64,000 bases of DNA. Origin: M3007 sp046153695 (GTDB lineage: Bacteria; Bacteroidota; Bacteroidia; Chitinophagales; Saprospiraceae). The stretch spans positions 1 to 64,000 of the forward strand of contig JBJXEZ010000273.1 in NCBI GenBank assembly GCA_046153695.1. Direction: 5' to 3'. Shown here piece after piece: positions 58,548 to 64,000 of this stretch. Position numbers and translations under genes: made by a program. The notes under the pieces were generated by a model that ran no database searches, was not told where the DNA came from, and was given only the letters and a program-made list of their open reading frames with translations. Numbering within the stretch: the stretch's first letter is position 1; each line of letters starts with the position of its first letter.

Positions 58548-59651
58548 TCAACCGAACAAACTCCCTTGGATAATACCGCCGCCTACCACGTCATCGTCCT
58601 CATAAAAAACGGCGCTTTGACCGGGTGCTACACCTTTCACATTGGCATGGAACTGCACGTCGATGTCATTGCCCACGGGCAATACCGTGCTCAGCGTGCC
58701 CGCGTCGCGGTAGCGCACCTTGGTTACCGCTTCAATGCCGGAAGCATGCAGGGTAGCGTATTTCATCAGATTGGCCTTGCCCACGAGCATGCCATTGCGG
58801 ATCAAGTCGTCTTCGCGGCCCAGTACAACGGTATTGGTGTCGGGCCGGATTTCGGTGACGAACATCGGCTCGCCAAGAGCGATACCAAGCCCTTTGCGCT
58901 GACCAACGGTGTAAAACGGGTAGCCCTCGTGGCGACCCAGCACGCGGCCCTGCACATCTACGAAATTGCCTCCGGCAACACGCTCGTCGAGACCTTCCAC
59001 CTGACGGCGCAGGAAGCCACGGTAATCGTTGTCGGGAACGAAACAGATTTCGTAGCTCTCGGCTTTTTTACTCAGTTCGTCCCAGCCACGTTCGGCAGCC
59101 ATCTCACGCACCTCAGGCTTGGTAAACCCGCCGAGGGGCATCCGGGTGCGGTGCAGGCACTCCTGACTGAGGCCCCACAACACGTACGACTGGTCTTTTT
59201 GCCGATCGCGGGCACGGGTGATGTACTTGCGGCCCTCGTGTTCGTTGATGATGCCGTAGTGCCCGGTAGCGATAAACTCGCAGTCAAGCATATCGGCACG
59301 GCGCAGCAGGCTATTCCATTTGATGTGGGTATTGCACAGCACGCACGGGTTTGGGGTACGGCCGGCCATGTATTCGTCCACGAAGTTGTCAATCACATAA
59401 TCGCCGAATTCTTCGCGGATATCCACGATGAAGTGGTGAAAACCCAATTTGACGGCCACTTGCCGGGCATCATTGATGCTGTCGAGCGAACAGCAGCCCG
59501 TTTCTTTTTTAGAGCCGCCCGAGGTGGCATAGTCCCAGGTTTTCATGGTTATGCCCACGACTTCCCAGCCCTCCTCGTGAAGAAGGACGGCGGTCACGGT
59601 GCTGTCTATGCCGCCGGACATGGCTACGAGTGCTTTGCCGAGTTTCGACAT
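58548..59651 (-). CDS. mnmA: tRNA 2-thiouridylase MnmA
   Basis: 367 residues. PP-loop SGGIDSTVTA near residue 14, the nucleophilic cysteine in RTPNPCVLCNTHIKW, the persulfide cysteine in YEICFVPDNDYRGFLR, and the C-terminal beta-barrel. It puts the 2-thio group on U34 of tRNA for Lys, Glu and Gln with sulfur from IscS (45590). First gene of the mnmA-tsaB pair. Confidence 0.96.
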   Translation of the reverse strand: MSKLGKALVAMSGGIDSTVTAVLLHEEGWEVVGITMKTWDYATSGGSKKETGCCSLDSINDARQVAVKLGFHHFIVDIREEFGDYVIDNFVDEYMAGRTPNPCVLCNTHIKWNSLLRRADMLDCEFIATGHYGIINEHEGRKYITRARDRQKDQSYVLWGLSQECLHRTRMPLGGFTKPEVREMAAERGWDELSKKAESYEICFVPDNDYRGFLRRQVEGLDERVAGGNFVDVQGRVLGRHEGYPFYTVGQRKGLGIALGEPMFVTEIRPDTNTVVLGREDDLIRNGMLVGKANLMKYATLHASGIEAVTKVRYRDAGTLSTVLPVGNDIDVQFHANVKGVAPGQSAVFYEDDDVVGGGIIQGSLFG

Positions 59652-59741
59652 TTTTGGGTTGGACGGTTTTGGTTGAGGCTGGTCAAAAATTTTGGATGAG
59701 ATGTACGGCCAATGAATACAAAAATGCGTGCATACAGGGCC

Positions 59742-60914
59742 TCAATCCTCCAGCGTTTGCAGGAAATAATCTACTTTGGAGGCGATAGTGTCAGCCTCCT
59801 TGTCGCTGCCGGCCTTTCGGGCCATTTCGGCAGCAGCACGGGCTTTTGGCTTGTTGCCCAAGCGCTTGTACACCTCGGCCAACGTGAGGTAATACTCTGG
59901 CAGCCCGCCGTTTTCTGCTGCGGACTTGGACCATTTTTCGGCTTGTTCCAGCACCGGTTTTTCGGACGGGAACGCCCGGAGCAATCCGATGACCAAATCA
60001 TGCAGGCGTGCGGCGTTGTTTTTTACCGTTTTTTTCTGAAACGTCTGCGCGGCCTTGAGGTAGTTCTTGGCATCCTTGGTGGCCGTGTAGTATTTCAGGT
60101 CGGCATCTTGCCCGAACTCCTCGGCGCGGGCAGGCAGGCCTGCCTTCATTTTGGTTTTGGCCTCTTGGAGCAAGCCTTCTTCGCGAAACTCGATGGCTTT
60201 TTTCAAGGTGTTTTGGCAGGCGATGTTGATACGGGTATCCACGGCTTCCTGGCCTTCCTGGGCCGCTATTTTTTCACGATTTGCCAGTAACAGCCCGAAT
60301 ACGCGACTGTCGGCTTCGATGGCTCCCTCGAGGATGATCTTTTGGTTGAGCGCTGTGCCGAGGTCTTTTTGGCTATTCAGGTATTCGTTGGTGATTTTGA
60401 GCGAGGGTTTATTGGCGCGGTTGAGGGCGCGAACATAGTCCAGTACGAGCTGTGGGTCGCGGTTGCCGGCGGCGTATTCTTTTTCAAAATCCTTGGACGT
60501 GTCGGTTTTGCCCGCTGCTTTTTGGCCGAAGGCGATGAGACCGTCCGCAGCAAGGCCGCCCACGTGCTTGTGTACCACTTTGCCGCTTGCATCCAGGATG
60601 AGCAGGGTAGGGTAGGCGCTGACGGGGTATTTGCCGGCGAACTCGCTGTTCTCCGGTTTTTCCATGTCATATTTCAGGTTAATAAAGTTGGCGTTGAAGT
60701 AGTCGCCGACAGCGGGATCGGGAAAAACATTAGCCGCCATGCGTTTGCACGGCCCGCACCACGCGGCATAGGCATCGACAAAAATCAGTTTTTGTTCGGC
60801 TTTGGCTTTTTCCATGGCCTCGGGCCAGGTACCGTGGAAAAAGTTGATACCCTGGGCAGTAGCGAAGATGGTGAGGCAGCCTGCGAACAGTGCCGTTGCG
60901 ATCAGTTTTTTCAT
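59742..60914 (-). CDS. Periplasmic thioredoxin-TPR protein
   Basis: 390 residues. Signal peptide (about 1-20), a thioredoxin-fold domain (about 23-135) with the redox motif WCGPC (C53, C56) and cis-proline SAYPTLLIL, and a C-terminal helical region (about 150-388) with TPR-like repeats (GLPEYYLTLAEVYKRLGNKPKARAAAEMARKAG). Such proteins are common in Bacteroidota as periplasmic thiol-disulfide factors. It is separate from the TlpA-like protein at 50365. Promoter box at 60946. Confidence 0.88.
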   Translation of the reverse strand: MKKLIATALFAGCLTIFATAQGINFFHGTWPEAMEKAKAEQKLIFVDAYAAWCGPCKRMAANVFPDPAVGDYFNANFINLKYDMEKPENSEFAGKYPVSAYPTLLILDASGKVVHKHVGGLAADGLIAFGQKAAGKTDTSKDFEKEYAAGNRDPQLVLDYVRALNRANKPSLKITNEYLNSQKDLGTALNQKIILEGAIEADSRVFGLLLANREKIAAQEGQEAVDTRINIACQNTLKKAIEFREEGLLQEAKTKMKAGLPARAEEFGQDADLKYYTATKDAKNYLKAAQTFQKKTVKNNAARLHDLVIGLLRAFPSEKPVLEQAEKWSKSAAENGGLPEYYLTLAEVYKRLGNKPKARAAAEMARKAGSDKEADTIASKVDYFLQTLED

Positions 60915-60945
60915 GTACAGAAAACGTGTTTTTTAAACGAGGATG

Positions 60946-60953
60946 CAAAAGTA
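60946..60953 (-). promoter_or_regulatory. Promoter -7 box of the thioredoxin-TPR gene
   Basis: The minus strand reads TACTTTTG, matching TAnnTTTG, 31 bp upstream of ATG 60914. Confidence 0.5.
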
Positions 60954-60982
60954 CGGGAAAATGCGGTTCTGGGCACCGTCCC

Positions 60983-61804
60983 TTATCTCAACCATGTGCC
61001 CAGTTTCTTTTGGTAAATTTCGTATTCCCGCAGGTTGTTGTGCGCTCCGCCCGGTATGGTCACGAACTCGTCGCCGGGCTTCAGGCAAGCTTGCAACCGG
61101 GCGGCGCACGAGTAGGGTACTACCCGATCGGCGGTGCCGTGAAACAACAGCGCAGGCAGTTTGGTTTGGCGCAAGTGGTTGTCGTTTGGAAAAAAAAATG
61201 CAGTGCGGAACGGCACGTCGGAACGGCGCAAATGAGCCGCCACGAGACCGCGAATGTTGTCGAACGGGGTTTCGAGCACAAGCGAGCGGGCACCCGTGTG
61301 GGCGGCCAAAAAGCAGGCCATGGCGCTGCCGAGCGAGCGCCCGTACAAGACGATGTTGCTGTCGTGGTAATTGGCCAGCAACCAATCGTATACGAGGCGG
61401 GCGTCCTCAAAGTAGGTACGTTCGTCAGGTTCGCCGGTGCTCTTGCCGTACCCCCGGTAGTCGGGCACTACGAAATCATACCCGCGTTTGGTGAAATCCT
61501 GGTGCAAGTGGCCCCAGCGCTGGAGATTGTCCCGGTTTCCATGAAAATACAGGACAACCCCGTGGCTCGGCCCTTGCTCAGCTGCAAAGTGAAGCAGGTT
61601 GATCCGGGCACCATCGGGCGTGTCCAAAAAAAACTCGTTGAACGGTCGGTCAAACGAAAAACGATAACCCGGCTCTAACTTGGTGGGCCGAAAGAGCGCC
61701 TTTTTTTGCAGGTATTCGGTGAACGGTACGATCAGTGCGGGCACGATGGACGGGGGCGGAAAATTTGTGGTGCGGTAATGTTCAGGGGATTTGCGCTTCG
61801 GCAA
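60983..61804 (-). CDS. Alpha/beta hydrolase (BEM46/ABHD13-like)
   Basis: 273 residues. Oxyanion region LYFHGNRDN (about 86-93), nucleophile elbow YGRSLGSAM (S157), acid in FHGTADRVVPY and histidine in PGGAHNNL complete the triad. The N-terminus is hydrophobic (SIVPALIVPFTEYL), hinting at membrane attachment, as in BEM46-type hydrolases. It overlaps the MazG-like gene by 23 bp and is the last gene of the 63196-60983 operon. Substrate unknown. Confidence 0.85.
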   Translation of the reverse strand: MPKRKSPEHYRTTNFPPPSIVPALIVPFTEYLQKKALFRPTKLEPGYRFSFDRPFNEFFLDTPDGARINLLHFAAEQGPSHGVVLYFHGNRDNLQRWGHLHQDFTKRGYDFVVPDYRGYGKSTGEPDERTYFEDARLVYDWLLANYHDSNIVLYGRSLGSAMACFLAAHTGARSLVLETPFDNIRGLVAAHLRRSDVPFRTAFFFPNDNHLRQTKLPALLFHGTADRVVPYSCAARLQACLKPGDEFVTIPGGAHNNLREYEIYQKKLGTWLR

Positions 61805-62177
61805 CGTCAGGGTTCAGTTTTCGGTTTTGGGCATGGCGTTGGGCATCCCGCTGCCTTTTTTTCACAAGATTTTTTTGGAGGGCATCGGTCAGGTCAACCC
61901 CGGTCTGGTTGGCGAGGCAAATGAGTACGAAAAGAGTATCGGCCATTTCGTCAGCGAGATCTTGCTTGGCTGTGGCCTCGTCAGCGGGGTTTTTGAACGA
62001 CTGTTCGCCGTACAGCCGGGCCATGAGGCGGGCTATCTCACCCACTTCCTCCATCAGAATGGCCGTGTTGGTTAATTCCGAAAAATAGCGCACACCCACC
62101 GTGCGTATCCAATCGTCCACATTTTGTTGCGCCTGCTGGATGGTCATGGCTGAAACGGCTGTTGTATTTGCGAGCAT
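61782..62177 (-). CDS. MazG-like nucleotide pyrophosphohydrolase
   Basis: 131 residues with the MazG-type signature EExxE ... ExxD (MEEVGEIARL and LADEMADTLFVLICLANQTGVDL), which binds magnesium in NTP/dNTP pyrophosphohydrolases. The start at 62177 shares its A with the TGA of the upstream gene (TGATG), implying coupled translation; ATG 62147 (MTIQQAQ) is an alternative. Probably a house-cleaning nucleotide hydrolase. Confidence 0.87.
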   Translation of the reverse strand: MLANTTAVSAMTIQQAQQNVDDWIRTVGVRYFSELTNTAILMEEVGEIARLMARLYGEQSFKNPADEATAKQDLADEMADTLFVLICLANQTGVDLTDALQKNLVKKRQRDAQRHAQNRKLNPDVAEAQIP

Positions 62178-63196
62178 CAGTTTGGAAATGGTTGAGCGCC
62201 TTTGTTGAAAAACGCTGTGTAATCCCGAAAGATTGGCCCGAAAACATGGTGCTGGGTTAGCAGGAAAGCCTCGCCACCGTTCACATCTGTGAAATACCGG
62301 ATGACAAATTGTTGGCCGTCGTACTTTTCCTCCAATGACACGGGCCAAAAACGAACCTGCTTGGTCGTGCTATCTGTTTTTGTGAGCGACACGATGGCAA
62401 ACGGGACGAGAGCCGTCACCGAGTCGCGGGCGGTGTTGGATGTCTCGTAGGCTTCGGCTACCAGGCGCTCAAACTGTAGCAAATAGGCTTCGGCTGTACC
62501 CTTGCGCTGGGGAACCTTACTCACCGGTGTGGTGCTGTAAAACGGCCGCACTTCGTACTGGGCATCGCCTACTTTTTCAATCTTGAACGAAGCGCTTTTT
62601 TGCTGCGGGTACTCCACCGAAACAGAGCGGATTTCTTCGACTTTTTCAAAGAAAACTGCGCGGTCGCGCCAATTGTCGTCACCCAGCATGTACCGAATGC
62701 GGAGCTGTCCCACGAACGACGGGATGTGCGTAACATAGGGTTGCTCCGCGCCGTCCATAATCATATAGGTTCCGGTTTCGTCGCTGGTAACTCCGCCGAC
62801 GTAGTAGCTTTTGATCAGGTTGTTTTCCTTGCCGTACACCTCCACCTTGATCCCCTCTGCGGCGAGGCTTTTGATCATACCCTCTTCAGCGGATTTGGTG
62901 GGTATGTACCGTACGTTCACGCTGTGCAGGGTTGCCAGCAGCGTCTGCACGGCAGTGGGTCTTGCCCGATAGGTGTTGTTGTACAGCCAGTGGTCGCCTT
63001 TGCGGGTGAGTGTGGCGGTGCGACCCTTTCGGTCGGCCAAAAAAATGCGGGTGACGGAGGCTGTGTCGGGTACGGCAAAATCCATGTCCCACGACACATG
63101 ACTGCCACCAGCCTGTTTGTTTTTTTGCCGGACGGTATAAAAAACACCTATGCCGAGGAGAAGGAAAAGAGCAATGAGTAGCCAGGTACGTTTCAT
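62177..63196 (-). CDS. DUF4340 membrane protein
   Basis: 339 residues from ATG 63196 (MKRTWLLIALFLLLG); the frame extends to 63292. One N-terminal membrane helix (about 4-20) is followed by a beta-rich extracytoplasmic region matching DUF4340 (WDMDFAVPDTASVTRIFLADRKGRTATLTRKGDHWLYNNTYRARPTAVQTLLATL). DUF4340 genes often sit next to GldF/GldG-type ABC transporters; none is visible here. First gene of the operon with the MazG-like protein and hydrolase. Confidence 0.8.
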   Translation of the reverse strand: MKRTWLLIALFLLLGIGVFYTVRQKNKQAGGSHVSWDMDFAVPDTASVTRIFLADRKGRTATLTRKGDHWLYNNTYRARPTAVQTLLATLHSVNVRYIPTKSAEEGMIKSLAAEGIKVEVYGKENNLIKSYYVGGVTSDETGTYMIMDGAEQPYVTHIPSFVGQLRIRYMLGDDNWRDRAVFFEKVEEIRSVSVEYPQQKSASFKIEKVGDAQYEVRPFYSTTPVSKVPQRKGTAEAYLLQFERLVAEAYETSNTARDSVTALVPFAIVSLTKTDSTTKQVRFWPVSLEEKYDGQQFVIRYFTDVNGGEAFLLTQHHVFGPIFRDYTAFFNKGAQPFPN

Positions 63197-63258
63197 GAAA
63201 GATGCATTGGCTGGTCGGTTGGGGCGGAGCAAAGGACGGCAAAAATGCGTACGGAAAC

Positions 63259-63290
63259 AAAAAGTCTGCTCCGCATTGCGCGGAGCAGAC
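63259..63290 (-). terminator. Terminator of htrA
   Basis: A 10 bp stem (63264-63273 with 63281-63290) is followed on the minus strand by a T run (AAAAA at 63259-63263 on the plus strand). It lies about 60 bp after the htrA stop. Confidence 0.8.
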
Positions 63291-63348
63291 ACATCAAAAC
63301 AAAACGAAAAACCAACTTTATCTTAAACCGGAGACTTCCGGTTGTTTA

Positions 63349-64000
63349 TCATTCTTCGCCGCGGCTCTTCAGTTTGACCTCTACGTTTTTTTCTTTTCCG
63401 TTTCGGACAAGCGTGAGTGCTACGGTTTCACCGGCTCTGGAACGACCGATAACCTCTTGAAGTTCCGGCACAGTGGAAATGTTTTTGCCATTGATCTTGA
63501 CGATCACATCGTCCGGTTGGATGCCCGAACGGGCTGCGGAACCTTCCGGGTCGAGGGCTTTGATCCAGACACCTTGCGCAACGGGGATATTCAGTTCGTT
63601 GGCCAGGTTGTTGTCCATCGTGGCAATATCCACGCCGAGGTAGGCACGCTTGTACTTTCCGTACTTGATGAGGTCGTCGGCGATGCGTTTGGCAAGGTTG
63701 ACGGGTATGGCAAACGAGTACCCGGCAAACGTGCCCGTGGGGGTAGCGATGGCTGAATTGATGCCGATGAGGCGGCCATTGATGTCCACTAATGCTCCGC
63801 CCGAGTTTCCGGGGTTGACAGCGGCATCGGTCTGAATAAACGATTCGATGGCGGCTCCCCTGCGGATAATGTTGATATCACGGCTTTTAGCACTGATAAT
63901 GCCTGCTGTGACGGTAGAGGTCAGGTCGAAGGGATTACCCACGGCCAGCACCCATTCGCCAACCCTCACGGCATCGGAGTTGCCCAGATCGATAGCAGGC
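63349..64000 (-). CDS. HtrA/DegP-like serine protease (5' end outside the window)
   Basis: The last 217 or so residues of a trypsin-like protease with a C-terminal PDZ domain; the frame is open to the window edge. The nucleophile serine lies in TDAAVNPGNSGGALVD. The substrate loop FAGYSFAIPVNLAKRIADDLIKYG precedes one PDZ domain (AYLGVDIATMDNNLAN ... GIQPDDVIVKINGKNIS). The His and Asp of the triad must lie upstream. It acts in the periplasm as a folding-stress protease/chaperone. One PDZ is seen and the stop follows directly. Confidence 0.93.
   Translation of the reverse strand, partial: PAIDLGNSDAVRVGEWVLAVGNPFDLTSTVTAGIISAKSRDINIIRRGAAIESFIQTDAAVNPGNSGGALVDINGRLIGINSAIATPTGTFAGYSFAIPVNLAKRIADDLIKYGKYKRAYLGVDIATMDNNLANELNIPVAQGVWIKALDPEGSAARSGIQPDDVIVKINGKNISTVPELQEVIGRSRAGETVALTLVRNGKEKNVEVKLKSRGEE

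Overview
The window is a 64 kb piece of a Bacteroidota chromosome, most likely from the Saprospiria or a neighbouring high-GC lineage. The phylum is well supported. There are two surface proteins with type IX secretion (T9SS) sorting domains, a GldH lipoprotein, and a PorE-like TPR/propeller/OmpA protein. Also present are DUF2027-Smr and DUF1015 proteins, ECF sigma factors paired with membrane regulators, and many start-proximal boxes matching the Bacteroidota promoter element TAnnTTTG, with no consistent Shine-Dalgarno sequences. The finer taxonomic placement is inference only. No rRNA, tRNA or CRISPR array was seen.

Layout: 1-1.9 kb is the 3' end of a T9SS adhesin. 2-5.4 kb holds an OsmC protein, a class III adenylate cyclase and a DUF1015 protein. 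5.4-11 kb holds lepA and then an accessory patch: a relic of a hipT 3' end, a tripartite hipB-hipS-hipT (split HipA) cassette, an LRR gene remnant, several palindromes and a PD-(D/E)XK (Rpn-type) nuclease. 11-21 kb is ruvA, glgC, a DUF4838 secreted protein, a Crp/Fnr regulator, glgB, lpxD, a DMT exporter and purC. 21-29.5 kb is the T9SS/gliding patch: the PorE-like protein, GldH, a 160 bp hairpin element and a 1602-residue adhesin. 29.5-37.7 kb is DUF2027-Smr, LD-carboxypeptidase, xseA, DUF2721, rimP-nusA and a UPF1-like helicase. 37.7-44.6 kb is an OmpA protein, then a sigma factor, a membrane TPR protein and a convergent TPR-CHAT protein. 44.6-51.8 kb is iscS-iscU-iscA, an orphan methylmalonyl-CoA mutase small subunit, grpE-dnaJ-VOC, a TlpA thioredoxin and a flavin reductase. 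51.9-57.1 kb is two tandem ECF sigma/anti-sigma-barrel pairs and a lipoprotein. 57-64 kb is ArsR, mnmA-tsaB, a thioredoxin-TPR protein, a DUF4340/MazG/hydrolase operon and a truncated htrA.

Functional links: glgC and glgB supply ADP-glucose and branching for glycogen. iscS, iscU and iscA form an Fe-S assembly operon that also supplies sulfur to MnmA. grpE-dnaJ is a chaperone operon. The PorE-like protein and GldH fit with the T9SS substrates at both ends of the first 30 kb. Three sigma-factor cassettes, each followed directly by a single-pass membrane protein, point to heavy cell-surface signalling.

The most unusual features are: (i) GC-rich palindromic elements inserted in frame in the helicase, and a related tandem block in an anti-sigma gene; (ii) the sigma / membrane regulator / exported TPR-CHAT caspase-like cassette; (iii) the HipBST-like toxin-antitoxin locus beside a relic of a second hipT; (iv) a dispersed MITE-like family (5.4, 15.2 and possibly 44.6 kb) and a 160 bp hairpin with perfect 34 bp arms at 24.2 kb.
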